Shown here: positions 40,507 to 49,776 of the stretch, one piece after another
How positions within the stretch are numbered: the stretch's first letter is position 1
Layout: every line of letters starts with the position of its first letter
Assembly: GCA_026394395.1 (NCBI GenBank)
Contig: JAPKYK010000006.1
Span: 1-64,000, forward strand
DNA length: 64,000 nucleotides
DNA from: Methanomassiliicoccales archaeon
Lineage (GTDB): Archaea > Thermoplasmatota > Thermoplasmata > Methanomassiliicoccales > UBA472
Reading direction: 5' to 3'
Program-made: the position numbers and the translations under genes
The notes under the pieces: model-generated
What the model was told of the DNA's origin: nothing
The model's input: the letters and a program-made list of their open reading frames with translations, nothing else
Database searches by the model: none

Positions 40507-42219
40507 ATGAGCCAGGATACAACGAATCGGAAGCACACCGTCGATTACCTGAGGCGAGGTTATCAGGGCATCGTAACAGAGGACTTCAAGGATTATCTGA
40601 GAAAATGGATACCCTTGAGCGTGCTCATCGGACTCGGCGCCGGACTGGGGGCGATGGCGTTCCAATGGATGCTTGTCGGCATCTGGCATATATGCTATGA
40701 TGTTGAGGACATCCCCTGGTATCTCCGGTTGTTCCTGCCAGCTATCGGCGGACTGCTGGCCGGCCTGATCATATCTCGCCTTTCCCCGGATTCGGCCGGA
40801 GGGGGAACTGGCCGGGTCATTGAGGCCATACACCATCGGGGGGGAAGGGTTTCGCCCCGCTCAGGACCGTACAAGATATTGGTCTCCGCGATCACGATCG
40901 GCACCGGGGGCAGCGCCGGCACGGAAGGCCCAATCATGCACATCGGAGCCTCCGTCTCCACATTCTTCGGGGACCGCTTGAAGTTGAGGAAGGGAGAAAT
41001 GCGTACCTTGGCCATAGCCGGGGCGGCTGCCGGCTTGTCAGCAGTGTTTCGGGCGCCCCTGGGCGGAGCCATTTACGCAATGGAGGTGCCGTACAAGAAC
41101 GATCTGGAGCCGGGGGCCATCATTCCCTCGATGATCGCCAGCGTGGTCTCATATCTGGTCTTCGTCTCCCTGAACGGCTACGAGGCGCTTTTCGAGGTGC
41201 CGGCGATGGACCTGAGCTTGGACCCGGTCATCGTCATCGGCATCATCGCTCTGGGAATCATCATAGGCCTGGCTGGACGGCTTTTCATCAGCTCCATGCA
41301 TCTGATGGAGGAGCTGACCAAGCGCAGCGCCCTTCCCCTATCCGTAAAGATCATGCTGGGCGGGCTACTAGTGGGCTGCGTCGGCGTGTTCATCCCCGAA
41401 ATACTGGGAACGTCCGAGGACACCATCAGGGCGCTCATCGAGGGGTCCGTTATCTCCATTGGGCTGTTGCTGGCGTTGTTCGCGGCCAAGCTGGTGGCCA
41501 CCAGCCTGACCATCGGTAGCGGTGGTAGCGGTGGCGTGTTCTTCCCCTCCCTCTTGATGGGAGGGGCCTTAGGAGCCACTTTTGCCCTTGGCTTGGACCT
41601 GACGCCGCTCCCTCTTTTCGTCATCGCCGGCATGGGAGCCATGATGGCCGGTGTCTCAAAGACCCCCATTGCCGCATCGGTGATGATGGCCGAGGTCGTC
41701 GGTGGCTATACCGTGCTCATCCCGGTGATGGTGGCCTCCGCGCTCTCCTATATGGTGACCGGGAATCAGACCCTGTATCGAAATCAGGTGGCCAGGCGCA
41801 CGTTCATATATGACCCGGCAACCCTGGACGGCGTACCGGTGGAAAAGGTAATGAGGGGAGACCCTATCACGCTCACCTCGGAAATGAGCGTGGGCGAGGC
41901 CATGAGAGGCGCTGTCTCCGAACCGCACTACCTGTATCCGGTCGTCGATTCCGGTGGAGAGGCCATAGGCGTCGTGCTCCGGGAGGTGCTCGAGAAGCAG
42001 GACGATTCCTCGTCCCTCATCGGCGATCTCATGACTGCTCATTACGAGAAGGTCAAGGTGGGGACCTCCGCCTACCAGGCTTTCGAGGAGATGAACTCCA
42101 AACAGATCGCCAGGATGCTGGTCGTAGGTCATGACAACAATATTCTCCTAGGGACGCTGACGCGCATTGACATCATGGAGTATCTTGAGCACTGTGATGA
42201 AGCGCATCACCAATATTGA
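40507..42219 (+). CDS. ClC-family chloride transporter with CBS pair
   Basis: 570 residues. Selectivity motifs are GGSAGTEGPIMHIG (G-x-E-G-P, with the gating Glu retained, so a Cl-/H+ exchanger rather than a channel) and GSGGSGGVFFPSLLMGG (G-x-F-x-P). About 10-12 spans precede a C-terminal pair of CBS domains (~residues 445-565), starting VEKVMRGDPITLTSEMSVGE. CBS domains often bind adenine nucleotides to tune activity. Role: acid or ionic homeostasis at the cell membrane. ATG 40507 is the first start after the upstream gene. Its stop is separated by 11 bases from the helicase start. Confidence 0.9.
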   Translation: MSQDTTNRKHTVDYLRRGYQGIVTEDFKDYLRKWIPLSVLIGLGAGLGAMAFQWMLVGIWHICYDVEDIPWYLRLFLPAIGGLLAGLIISRLSPDSAGGGTGRVIEAIHHRGGRVSPRSGPYKILVSAITIGTGGSAGTEGPIMHIGASVSTFFGDRLKLRKGEMRTLAIAGAAAGLSAVFRAPLGGAIYAMEVPYKNDLEPGAIIPSMIASVVSYLVFVSLNGYEALFEVPAMDLSLDPVIVIGIIALGIIIGLAGRLFISSMHLMEELTKRSALPLSVKIMLGGLLVGCVGVFIPEILGTSEDTIRALIEGSVISIGLLLALFAAKLVATSLTIGSGGSGGVFFPSLLMGGALGATFALGLDLTPLPLFVIAGMGAMMAGVSKTPIAASVMMAEVVGGYTVLIPVMVASALSYMVTGNQTLYRNQVARRTFIYDPATLDGVPVEKVMRGDPITLTSEMSVGEAMRGAVSEPHYLYPVVDSGGEAIGVVLREVLEKQDDSSSLIGDLMTAHYEKVKVGTSAYQAFEEMNSKQIARMLVVGHDNNILLGTLTRIDIMEYLEHCDEAHHQY

Positions 42220-42230
42220 CGGAAGGTAAG

Positions 42231-44972
42231 ATGGTATTCGAACTGCTGGACCCCCGCATCCGCAAGGTGCTGGAGGACAAGGAGATAACCGAGCCGACCG
42301 GGGCTCAGAGCGAGGCCATACCTCCGGTGATGGCCGGTGACAACGTGTTGCTGGTCGCCCCGACCGGCATCGGCAAGACCGAGGCGGCAATGCTGCCTCT
42401 CCTGCACAAGCTCATCAACACCCCGGGCCAGGGCATCCGGCTTCTCTACATCACCCCTTTGAGGGCCCTCAACCGGGACATGCTCAAGCGCCTGGAGGAG
42501 TTCGGTGAGGCCCTAGATCTCAGCGTGGCGGTGCGTCACGGGGATACCTCGCAGAGCGAGCGCCAGCGGCAGTCCAAGTACGCGCCAGATATCTTGATAA
42601 CCACCCCGGAAACGCTGCAGGTCATGTTCACCGGGAAGAACCTCAGGACCCACCTGGCCAACGTGAAGTACGTCGTGGTCGACGAGATACATGAACTGGC
42701 CAACGACGAGCGCGGGGCGCAGCTGGCGGTCGCCCTGGAACGGGTCGTGGAACTGGCTGGGGAGTTCCAGCGCGTCGGTCTTTCGGCCACCGTCGGTTCG
42801 TATCAAGAGGTGGCCAACTACCTTGGGGGAAATGGCAGGGCGGTGCGGGTCATCCGGGCCAAGGTGGCTAAGGAAATGGATATCAGGGTGCAGTGTCCGG
42901 AGGTCAAGGAGGAGGACAAGGACCTGGCTGGCACACTGCAGAGCGACCCTCAGCTTATCGCCTGCATGCGCCGGGCCAAGGACCTCATCGAGTCGCACCG
43001 CTCCACATTGCTCTTCGTGAACACCCGGGACACCGCCGAGGCCATAGCCGCCCGCTTCCATGTGTGGGACGAGGAGTTCAAGGTGGGCGTACACCACGGT
43101 TCCCTGAGCAAGGAGACCAGGGTGGAGATGGAGGACGCCTTCAAGAACGAGGCACTGAAGGGGCTGATATGCACTTCCTCATTGGAGCTGGGCATAGACA
43201 TCGGCTCGTCGGACTTCGCCATCCAGTATAATTCCCCGCGCCAGGTCTCCCGGCTGGTGCAGCGCATGGGCCGGGCCGGGCACCGGATAGGAAGGAAGAC
43301 GGAGGGGGCCATCGTGGCCTCCAGCCCGGACGAGATCGCCGAGAGCTTGGTGATAACCAGATTGGCGCTGAACGAAGGGTACGAGCCGCTGGTAGTGCGC
43401 AAGGACCCCCTGACGGTCCTGGCCAACCAGATCATCGCCATGACCGTCGCCGGTCCGGTGCCGGTGGAGAAGGCCTTCCGCGTGATACGGCGCGCATATC
43501 CCTTCCGCGACCTGACCAGGCAGAAGTTCGAGGCGGTGCTCCGGCAGGTGGCGGAGATCGGCCTGATATTCGTGAACGACGACGTCTACAAGCGCTCGGC
43601 CAGGGGCCGCAAGTACTTCTATGATAACATCTCCATGATCCCGGACGAGCGCACCTTCAAGATCAGGGACATCGGCACGCGCAAGTTAGTGGGGACGCTA
43701 GACGAGAGCTTCGTCATCTCCTTCGCCGAGCCGTACGCTACCTTCATCACGCGCGGCCGTTCATGGCGCATCGTGGAGGTCAAGGACGACGAGCTGCTGG
43801 TGGAACAGGTCAAGGAGATCGGCTCCATCCCCTCCTGGGTGGGCGAGGACATTCCCGTGCCGTTCGAGGTGGCCCAGGAAGTGGGGCGCATGCGCGAGAG
43901 TTACGATAAGAAGGCGTACCGCGGTGACGCCGCCTCCTACCGGGCCTTGGACGATTACCTGAAGGAGCAGAGGGACGGTTTCCCCATGCCCACCGACCGG
44001 CGCATCACCCTGGAGATGGGTAAGCGTATGGCCATACTCAACATGTGCTTCGGCAGCAAGGTCAACGAGACCATCTCCAAGATGCTCTCGGTGCTGCTGA
44101 CGGCGCGGTTGGGGGAGAGCGTGGCCGTGACCACCGACCCCTACCGGGTCATCATCGACCTGCCCCGGGACATCGGCCCGGACACAGTGGTGGACACTCT
44201 GCGCTCCATAAACGCCCCGGCGGTGGAGAGCCTCATCCGCATGGTCATGAAGAACTCCAGCCACATGCGCTGGCGCTTCGTCTTCGTGGCCAAGAAGTTC
44301 GGGGCGGTGGAGCGGGACGCCGATTACCACAACATCAGCTTCGCCCGCCTGGTCGAGGCCTATGAAAGCTCCTCATTGATGCAGGAGGCGGTGGACAAGG
44401 TGCTGTGGGAGGACTTCGACGTGCCCCAGACCATGGAGGTGATCAAGGCCATCGAGTCCGGGGAGATGGAGATCGCCGTGTGCGGCCTGTCGCCCATAGG
44501 CAAGGCCGGGCTCACCCATACCAAAGAGCTCATCACCCCGCAGCGAGCCGACCATTCCATATTGATGGCGCTCAAGAAACGCCTGGAGGACGAGAGCCTG
44601 CACATGACCTGTCTGAACTGCGGGGTGCAGTGGAGGCTGAAGGCCAAGGACGCCAAGCGCTTCATCGTCTGCCACCAGTGCGGGGGGCAGATGGTGGCCG
44701 CCCTGAACGGCTACAACCGCGACATGGTCAAGCTGGTCAAGAAGAAGGACCTTAAAGAGGACGAGGAGAAGGAACTGCGGCGGTTGTACAAGAACGCCTC
44801 CCTGGTGCAGAACAACGGGCGGAGGGCCTTGCTGGCCATGGCCGCCAGGGGCGTCGGAACGGACACCGCCGCCCGCATCCTGGCCAGCTTCGCCCCGGAC
44901 GAGGACGAGTTCCTGCGGGACATCCTGAACGCCGAAATCAACTACGCCCGTACCAAGCGCTTTTGGGACTGA
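42231..44972 (+). CDS. Lhr-type SF2 helicase
   Basis: About 913 residues. Motif I is APTGIGKTEAAMLPLL, motif II VVVDEIHEL, and motif VI VQRMGRAGHRIGRKTEGAIV, all of the Lhr group (large helicase-related). After the two RecA folds come a winged-helix region and, near residues 790-825, a zinc knuckle with CLNCGVQW and CHQCGGQM. The C-terminus resembles helix-hairpin-helix repeats. It probably unwinds DNA forks or DNA:RNA hybrids during repair. Motif I has Ile where Ser is usual (G-I-G-K-T). Start at ATG 42231 after GGAAGG. The 3' end overlaps the convergent FAH-family gene by 31 bases. Confidence 0.85.
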   Translation: MVFELLDPRIRKVLEDKEITEPTGAQSEAIPPVMAGDNVLLVAPTGIGKTEAAMLPLLHKLINTPGQGIRLLYITPLRALNRDMLKRLEEFGEALDLSVAVRHGDTSQSERQRQSKYAPDILITTPETLQVMFTGKNLRTHLANVKYVVVDEIHELANDERGAQLAVALERVVELAGEFQRVGLSATVGSYQEVANYLGGNGRAVRVIRAKVAKEMDIRVQCPEVKEEDKDLAGTLQSDPQLIACMRRAKDLIESHRSTLLFVNTRDTAEAIAARFHVWDEEFKVGVHHGSLSKETRVEMEDAFKNEALKGLICTSSLELGIDIGSSDFAIQYNSPRQVSRLVQRMGRAGHRIGRKTEGAIVASSPDEIAESLVITRLALNEGYEPLVVRKDPLTVLANQIIAMTVAGPVPVEKAFRVIRRAYPFRDLTRQKFEAVLRQVAEIGLIFVNDDVYKRSARGRKYFYDNISMIPDERTFKIRDIGTRKLVGTLDESFVISFAEPYATFITRGRSWRIVEVKDDELLVEQVKEIGSIPSWVGEDIPVPFEVAQEVGRMRESYDKKAYRGDAASYRALDDYLKEQRDGFPMPTDRRITLEMGKRMAILNMCFGSKVNETISKMLSVLLTARLGESVAVTTDPYRVIIDLPRDIGPDTVVDTLRSINAPAVESLIRMVMKNSSHMRWRFVFVAKKFGAVERDADYHNISFARLVEAYESSSLMQEAVDKVLWEDFDVPQTMEVIKAIESGEMEIAVCGLSPIGKAGLTHTKELITPQRADHSILMALKKRLEDESLHMTCLNCGVQWRLKAKDAKRFIVCHQCGGQMVAALNGYNRDMVKLVKKKDLKEDEEKELRRLYKNASLVQNNGRRALLAMAARGVGTDTAARILASFAPDEDEFLRDILNAEINYARTKRFWD

Positions 44973-45592
44973 GCCCTGACTGGGTTTGCCATTGTGCCTA
45001 CACCGGATATGGTGGCCACGACCTGATCGCCCGGCCGTAACGGACCGACGCCGCTGGGCGTGCCGGTGGCGATGATGTCGCCACGCTCCAAGGTCATGTA
45101 GCGGGAGATATAGGAGATCAGCTGCTCGGGCGGGAATATCATCTGGGAGGTGTTCCCCTTCTGCCTCAGCTCATCGTTGACCCTGAGCTCCAGTTCGAGG
45201 ACGTGCAGGTCGCCGACCTCCCTGAGAGGCACGGGGTCGCTCATGGGGGCGAAGGTATCCATGCCCTTGCTCAGGGCCCAGGGCAGGCCGGCCTTCCTGG
45301 CGGTCGACTGTACGTCCCTGGCGGTGACGTCGTTGAACACCGCCACGGACCGGACGTGTTGCAGGGCCCTCTTCGGCGTTATGTCCTTGCCTGGTCGGCC
45401 TATGATCAAGGCCAGCTCCACCTCGTGGTGCACCGTGCCTATGCCCGGCGGTATCAATATCGCCTTCCCGTCCTCGATGAGGGACGTGCAAGGCTTCAGG
45501 AAGAGCACTGGTTCGGCCGGTTCCTCGGAGCTCATCTCCTTCACGTGGGCTCTATAGTTCTGGCCTACGCAGACGATCTTGCCGCACCTCAT
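44942..45592 (-). CDS. Fumarylacetoacetate hydrolase-family protein
   Basis: 216 residues, single FAH domain. VCVGQNYRAH, FLKPCTSLIEDGKAI, HHEVELALIIGRPGKDI (metal-binding Glu-x-Glu), FNDVTARDVQ and IIATGTPSGVGPL are family blocks. Members cut C-C bonds or decarboxylate and tautomerise small beta-keto acids such as oxaloacetate; the substrate here is unknown. It ends in TAG inside the helicase gene. It is downstream of a 78-residue hypothetical protein (9 bases) and RlmE on the same strand. Confidence 0.85.
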   Translation of the reverse strand: MRCGKIVCVGQNYRAHVKEMSSEEPAEPVLFLKPCTSLIEDGKAILIPPGIGTVHHEVELALIIGRPGKDITPKRALQHVRSVAVFNDVTARDVQSTARKAGLPWALSKGMDTFAPMSDPVPLREVGDLHVLELELRVNDELRQKGNTSQMIFPPEQLISYISRYMTLERGDIIATGTPSGVGPLRPGDQVVATISGVGTMANPVRAQSQKRLVRA

Positions 45593-45601
45593 CGTCCCAG
45601 C

Positions 45602-45838
45602 TCAGTCGTTTTTTTCGGACACTGTCTCCAGCTTGAACAGGGCGCCGGTGCCCTTCAGGGTGAGGTACACCTTGTCGGCGAGATATATGGCGTCGTCCAG
45701 GGTGGCCTTCTTGTCCCACTTGAACAAGCCGTCGTAGTTGCCGGTGGTGGGCTGGAAGCCCATGTTGTTCAGGGCGTTGAATATCTCCGAGGGGCGGCTG
45801 CCGTTGGAGTTGAACATGATTGTAATGTAGGTCAACAT
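45602..45838 (-). CDS. Conserved small protein, 78 aa
   Basis: A short soluble alpha/beta-looking protein with N-terminal MLTYITIMFNSNGSRPSEIF and a C-terminal DKVYLTLKGTGALFKLET strand. It sits between rlmE and the FAH gene, in a tight minus-strand operon with 33 and 9 bases between them, so it is probably real. Not recognised. Its length and charge pattern suggest a small ferredoxin-like fold, which is a guess. Confidence 0.6.
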   Translation of the reverse strand: MLTYITIMFNSNGSRPSEIFNALNNMGFQPTTGNYDGLFKWDKKATLDDAIYLADKVYLTLKGTGALFKLETVSEKND

Positions 45839-45871
45839 CGTCTCTTACAAGATTTTAGGCGGATAAAAAGG

Positions 45872-46495
45872 TTAGCCGCTCTGGCCTTCCTCGGTCTTGC
45901 CGAACCCTTTGGCGATGACGTATATCTCCGAGCTGCTAGAGCGGGAAGCCTCCGGGGAATAGCGCTTTACGGTGGCGAAGTGCTTCTTCACCTCGGCCAG
46001 GAAATCGTTGCTCAGGTCCCCCTCGAACATCTTCATCAGCAGCCGCCCGCCCGGGGAGAGCGTGCGCATGGCGAAGTCCAGGGCCATCTCACAGAGCTCG
46101 ATGGAGCGGGCGTGGTCCATGGAATAGCTGCCGGATATGTTGGGGGACATGTCCGACATGACCAGGTCGACCCGGCCGCCGGTCAGCGCCAATAGCTCGT
46201 CGCGCACCGCCTGGTTGCGCACGTCGCCCTTTATGGTCTGCACGCCCTCCAGCGGTTCTATCGGCTGCAGGTCCACGCCCACGACCTTACCTTTGGGCCC
46301 TACGCGCTCCGCGGTCACTTGCAACCAACCGCCGGGAGCGGCGCCCAGATCGACTACCGTCGATCCCCGTTTGATGATCTTGAAGTGGTCATCTATCTGA
46401 ATGAGCTTGAAGGAGGCGCGGCTGCGGTAGTCCAGCTGCTTCGCTTTGCGGTAGTAGTAATCACGTCGGCGCTCCTGCAACCAGTTCTTGGACAT
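45872..46495 (-). CDS. rlmE: 23S rRNA 2'-O-methyltransferase RlmE (FtsJ/RrmJ)
   Basis: 207 residues. SAM motif I is STVVDLGAAPGGWLQV and the catalytic K-D-K-E tetrad is in place: Lys in RASFKLIQI, Asp in VMSDMSPNISG, Lys in RLLMKMFEG and Glu in SSSSEIYVIAKG. It methylates a ribose in the ribosomal A-loop. It is divergent from purM (about 90 bases) and heads a three-gene minus-strand operon. Confidence 0.95.
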   Translation of the reverse strand: MSKNWLQERRRDYYYRKAKQLDYRSRASFKLIQIDDHFKIIKRGSTVVDLGAAPGGWLQVTAERVGPKGKVVGVDLQPIEPLEGVQTIKGDVRNQAVRDELLALTGGRVDLVMSDMSPNISGSYSMDHARSIELCEMALDFAMRTLSPGGRLLMKMFEGDLSNDFLAEVKKHFATVKRYSPEASRSSSSEIYVIAKGFGKTEEGQSG

Positions 46496-46543
46496 GACAT
46501 CGTGCTCAATCCCTTGCAGGATAAAAAACCATTGCCCGACCGA

Positions 46544-46553
46544 TTATATTTTA
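46544..46553 (+). promoter_or_regulatory. TATA box of purM
   Basis: TTATATTTTA lies 33-42 bases before ATG 46586, matching an archaeal promoter with a leader of about 10-15 bases. Confidence 0.5.
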
Positions 46554-46585
46554 TCGGTAGGGGCATTTCAGCATATGGAGAGATG

Positions 46586-47611
46586 ATGAAGGAGAGCGAG
46601 TGGACCTATGCCAAGGCCGGAGTGGACATCGACCGCAAATCACAGGCCATCTCCGCCCTGGTAGGGCACCTGAAGTACCGGCGCCAGGGACCGGTGCGCA
46701 TGATCGACCTGCCGGGTCAGTTCACTGGCCTGATGGACCTGGGCGACCGCGTTCTGACGCTGGCTACGGACGGCGTGGGCACTAAACTGCTGGTGGCCGA
46801 GGCGCTCGACAAGTGGGACACCGTGGGCATCGATTGCATGGCCATGAACGTTAACGACACCATATGCGTGGGCGCCGAGCCCATCGCCTTCGTCGACTAC
46901 ATCGCCTTGGACGTCCCGAACGAGAAGATAACGGACCAGATCGGAATAGGCCTCGACCGGGCCGCGGAGATGGCCGACGTGGACCTGGTGGGCGGGGAGA
47001 TCGCCGTCCTTCCGGAGATGGTGAAGGGCGTGGACCTGTCCGGGACGGCGTTAGGGATGCTGGACAAGAAGCACATGGTCACTGGCGCGGAGATAAAGGA
47101 AGGCGACGCCATAATCGGCCTGCTCTCCTCCGGCGTGCACTCCAACGGCATGACCCTGGCCCGCAAGGTGCTGCAGTCGGCCAAGGTCTCCTACGACGAC
47201 GAGCTGGAGGAGCTGGACCAGCCTGTGGGGCTGGAGTTGCTCATCCCTACTCACATCTACGTTCGCGATGTGCTCAAGGTGGTGCGGAAGGTCCAGGTCA
47301 CTGGTATGGTGGACGTCACCGGTGGGGGCCTGAAGAACTTCGTGCGCCTGAAGAAGGGGCTGGAGTACCGGATCACCGATCCCGTCGAGCCGCAGCCGAT
47401 ATTCAAGGCGATACAGCGCATCGGACATGTCACCGACCTTGAGATGTACAAGACCTTCAACATGGGGATGGGGTTCGCCATCATACTTCCGGAAGAGGAT
47501 GTCGAGGAGACCCTGCTCATATTGGGAAAGAAAGCAAAACGCGTGGGCCAGGTGGTCAAGGGCAACGGTTGCAGCCTGCCCTCGCTCGGCCTGCGCTACG
47601 ATACCTATTGA
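46586..47611 (+). CDS. purM: Phosphoribosylformylglycinamidine cyclo-ligase
   Basis: About 341 residues. It converts FGAM plus ATP to AIR in purine biosynthesis. Typical blocks are TYAKAGVDIDRKSQAI, TLATDGVGTKLLVAE, CMAMNVNDTICVGAEPI, VGGEIAVLPEMVKGVDL and GGGLKNFVRL. Two adjacent ATGs (46583, 46586) are possible; the spacing to GGAG favours the second. A seven-base overlap at the 3' end with the convergent DUF531 gene is visible. No other purine gene is in the window. Confidence 0.95.
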   Translation: MKESEWTYAKAGVDIDRKSQAISALVGHLKYRRQGPVRMIDLPGQFTGLMDLGDRVLTLATDGVGTKLLVAEALDKWDTVGIDCMAMNVNDTICVGAEPIAFVDYIALDVPNEKITDQIGIGLDRAAEMADVDLVGGEIAVLPEMVKGVDLSGTALGMLDKKHMVTGAEIKEGDAIIGLLSSGVHSNGMTLARKVLQSAKVSYDDELEELDQPVGLELLIPTHIYVRDVLKVVRKVQVTGMVDVTGGGLKNFVRLKKGLEYRITDPVEPQPIFKAIQRIGHVTDLEMYKTFNMGMGFAIILPEEDVEETLLILGKKAKRVGQVVKGNGCSLPSLGLRYDTY

Positions 47612-48180
47612 AAGCCTTTCGGGACGCTTTGTAAGGAGCGCAACTTGTGCCCCAGCGCCCCAGCCACCGCCCCCAGGGCGGTGCAGGTCTCCAGCGAACG
47701 GCCGTCGAAGGTTATGTCCAGGTTATACTTGGCCATCTCGCGCACGTTCTTTGGTACGCCCTTAGGTCCGGCACCGAAAATCAAGCAGATGCCCTGCCCC
47801 TGGGCAAGCATCTCGGCCACCTGGTCCAGTTTCAATTTCTTTTTGGGGTCGGGGTCGCAGGTGGTGAGGACCGGGACGCCTAGCTGGGGAGGCACCCCTC
47901 GTGCGGTGTAGGGGAAGCTTTGGAAGCGGCCTTTGGCCGCCAGCTCTTTGAGGTAGGAGCCGTCCTCGCCGATGGAGGTGGTGGAGGCCACCCAGTCCGC
48001 CAGTTCTGCCGGCAACCTGAGGGCCTCGGGGAAGGGGAAGCCGAACGTGGCCAGGTTAAAATCGTAGGCCAGGGCCAGCGGCCCCGCCCGGGCCAGTATG
48101 CGGCGGTGCGCCTCTCGGAACACCTTGGGGTCGTAGGAGTTGTGTATGGCCATGGTGGCCCTTCCCACGTGTTGTTCCAT
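47605..48180 (-). CDS. DUF531 archaeal protein (putative SPOUT-like RNA methyltransferase)
   Basis: About 191 residues. AIHNSYDPKVFREAHRRILARAG, LALAYDFNLATFGFPFPEAL and QGICLIFGAGPKGVPKNV match the archaeal DUF531 family as I recall it. The late TCTALGAVAGALGHKL looks like the knotted SAM-binding end of SPOUT methyltransferases. An RNA-modification role is thus plausible but not proven. ATG 48153 is an alternative start nearer the conserved block. It follows the deoxyhypusine synthase gene by six bases, in one operon related to translation. Confidence 0.7.
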   Translation of the reverse strand: MEQHVGRATMAIHNSYDPKVFREAHRRILARAGPLALAYDFNLATFGFPFPEALRLPAELADWVASTTSIGEDGSYLKELAAKGRFQSFPYTARGVPPQLGVPVLTTCDPDPKKKLKLDQVAEMLAQGQGICLIFGAGPKGVPKNVREMAKYNLDITFDGRSLETCTALGAVAGALGHKLRSLQSVPKGFQ

Positions 48181-48186
48181 GTTGGC

Positions 48187-49245
48187 TCAGAGGCCCAAGG
48201 GGGCCTTGGTCACCTTGGTCAGCATGTCGTCCTTCCAGGTGTACTTCAACCGCTTGCGGCCCTTCCAGGTCCCGGACTGCAATATGTAACCGACCATGAG
48301 CGACAGCCCAATGGAGGCTTCGACGTACGCCACCGCTTTATTGGCGTCGCGGTTGATCTTACCCCAGGATTGGGCCTCCTCGAAGGTGCAGCCGCTCAGT
48401 CCGCCCCACTGCGGGGCGTCCTGGGTGATCTGGATGGCGTAATGATGGCCTCCCTTGTTGTAGCCCAGGGTCTCGCAGATGACCTCGGTCTGCTGGATGA
48501 AGTTCTTGGGCACCCCGCCGCCAATATAGATGACCGCGGTCTTCTTGGCCTTGATCTTCAACTGAGTGAGCTCCCAGTTGTCGCGTATTGAATCGATGCG
48601 CATGAACGGCTCGTTGGCCTTCCTCTTCCTATAGTAGAGACCGGTCAGCCCGATGCCTATGGACGAGTCGTTGAGGGCGGGAACGAAGACCGGCACGCCG
48701 TACTTGGCGGCGTTGTACAGAATGGAATCCTCGTCATCGATGTGCTCGCCCAGTATCTGCATGAACTCCCGGCTGCCGTAGCTCCGGGGTTCCAGTCCTT
48801 CGGCGATCTTCCCGATGACCGCGTCGGTCTCCCGGAACTTGTCCTCGTCGACCAGGGTGTCGTATATGCGGTCCACGAACACCTCGCGCAGGGCCAGGTC
48901 GTCGCAGCGCGGTGAGCATTTATAATGACTGTAGCCCCGGGCCTGGTAGAAGTCCTGGTATGGAATGGCGCCGATGGTCACGATGGCGTCCACGATGCCG
49001 AACTTGACCATGTCGGCGATGACCTTCCTGAGCCCGGCGGCCACCAGTGGCCCGGCCAGCCCTAATATGACGGTGGGGCGGGCGGGGTCCTTAAGCGCCT
49101 TCTCGTAGGCGATGGCGCAGGTGGCCAGGGCCCGGCTTTGTATAGACGAGTCCTTGTAGGCCTCGACCAGGTCCTTCACGGTCACGATCTTGTCAAAGTC
49201 AATCTGCTTGACCTTCTCCGTCAGAACATCCTTCTTCTTCACCAA
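48187..49245 (-). CDS. dys: Deoxyhypusine synthase
   Basis: 352 residues. It transfers the aminobutyl group of spermidine to a Lys of archaeal initiation factor aIF5A using NAD. Recognisable blocks are ILGLAGPLVAAGLRKVI, VDAIVTIGA, ALNDSSIGIGL, IYIGGGVPKNFIQQ and EAQSWGKI, the last with the active-site Lys. It is a hallmark of archaea and eukaryotes. The operon continues into the DUF531 gene and may start at the 56-residue gene 49 bases upstream. Confidence 0.95.
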   Translation of the reverse strand: MVKKKDVLTEKVKQIDFDKIVTVKDLVEAYKDSSIQSRALATCAIAYEKALKDPARPTVILGLAGPLVAAGLRKVIADMVKFGIVDAIVTIGAIPYQDFYQARGYSHYKCSPRCDDLALREVFVDRIYDTLVDEDKFRETDAVIGKIAEGLEPRSYGSREFMQILGEHIDDEDSILYNAAKYGVPVFVPALNDSSIGIGLTGLYYRKRKANEPFMRIDSIRDNWELTQLKIKAKKTAVIYIGGGVPKNFIQQTEVICETLGYNKGGHHYAIQITQDAPQWGGLSGCTFEEAQSWGKINRDANKAVAYVEASIGLSLMVGYILQSGTWKGRKRLKYTWKDDMLTKVTKAPLGL

Positions 49246-49294
49246 ATCAAACCCCTCGCTACAATTTGAAGCTGTAACTAGAACGGCAAGAGCC

Positions 49295-49465
49295 TTACAT
49301 CCGGCTCTTGACCTTCCTGGGCCGACTGCATATGGCGTAATCGTCTCCGTCGAAGAAGACGTCCAGATCGGGATTCTCTGCTTGGATCTCCTCGATCTTC
49401 TTCAAGACCTCTCGCAGCGTGAAATCGCTGTTGCGGTCGATCTTGATGTGCACCCTTTTTTCCAT
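49295..49465 (-). CDS. Small protein, 56 aa
   Basis: MEKRVHIKIDRNSDFTLREV followed by KKIEEIQAENPDLDVFFDGDDYAICS and a basic tail. The helix-rich acidic-basic pattern looks like a real small soluble protein, and it precedes dys on the same strand. An earlier in-frame start at 49489 would add eight residues. Not recognised. Confidence 0.45.
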   Translation of the reverse strand: MEKRVHIKIDRNSDFTLREVLKKIEEIQAENPDLDVFFDGDDYAICSRPRKVKSRM

Positions 49466-49645
49466 ATGTAGCCCTCTGGCCGAGCCCAAGCACTTTCTTA
49501 GATGTAACGCTGAATATATATCTTTTTGTCACAGAACGATTATCGAAAGACCACTGGCTAGCATAAATGGAAGGGGAGCGATCGGCGCTGTCCGCTACGG
49601 ACGGGTGGTTTGGGGCGGGGCGAAGGAAATAATTTATTTAAGTAA

Positions 49646-49655
49646 TTTATATATA
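49646..49655 (+). promoter_or_regulatory. TATA box of the coiled-coil ATPase gene
   Basis: TTTATATATA is close to the archaeal consensus. It predicts transcription from about 49680, just before the GC-rich structured segment and ~95 bases before ATG 49777. The 49490-49645 stretch upstream holds no gene that I can see. Confidence 0.6.
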
Positions 49656-49686
49656 AAAAGTCGAGCATATATTCTTTTTGTAACAA

Positions 49687-49732
49687 GGGCGTCAGACCGT
49701 AACGGGTCATCCCGGCCGGAGAACGGACGCCC
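49687..49732 (+). ncRNA. Candidate structured leader RNA (three-way-junction-like)
   Basis: GGGCGTC (49687-49693) pairs with GACGCCC (49726-49732). Inside, GACC (49695-49698) can pair with GGGTC (49704-49708), and CCG/CGG pairings are possible at 49712-49726. The block is GC-rich between very AT-rich flanks, as expected for a folded RNA. It lies at the 5' end of the predicted transcript of the gene at 49777. Confidence 0.35.
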
Positions 49733-49750
49733 TAAAAATTAAATATTCAC

Positions 49751-49768
49751 CTGGGGAGTTTTCCCCAG
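49751..49768 (+). promoter_or_regulatory. Perfect hairpin just upstream of the start codon
   Basis: CTGGGGA-GTTT-TCCCCAG is a 7-bp stem with a 4-base loop, ending eight bases before ATG 49777. It could modulate ribosome access or be a DNA operator. Confidence 0.5.
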
Positions 49769-49776
49769 TTAAAAGG

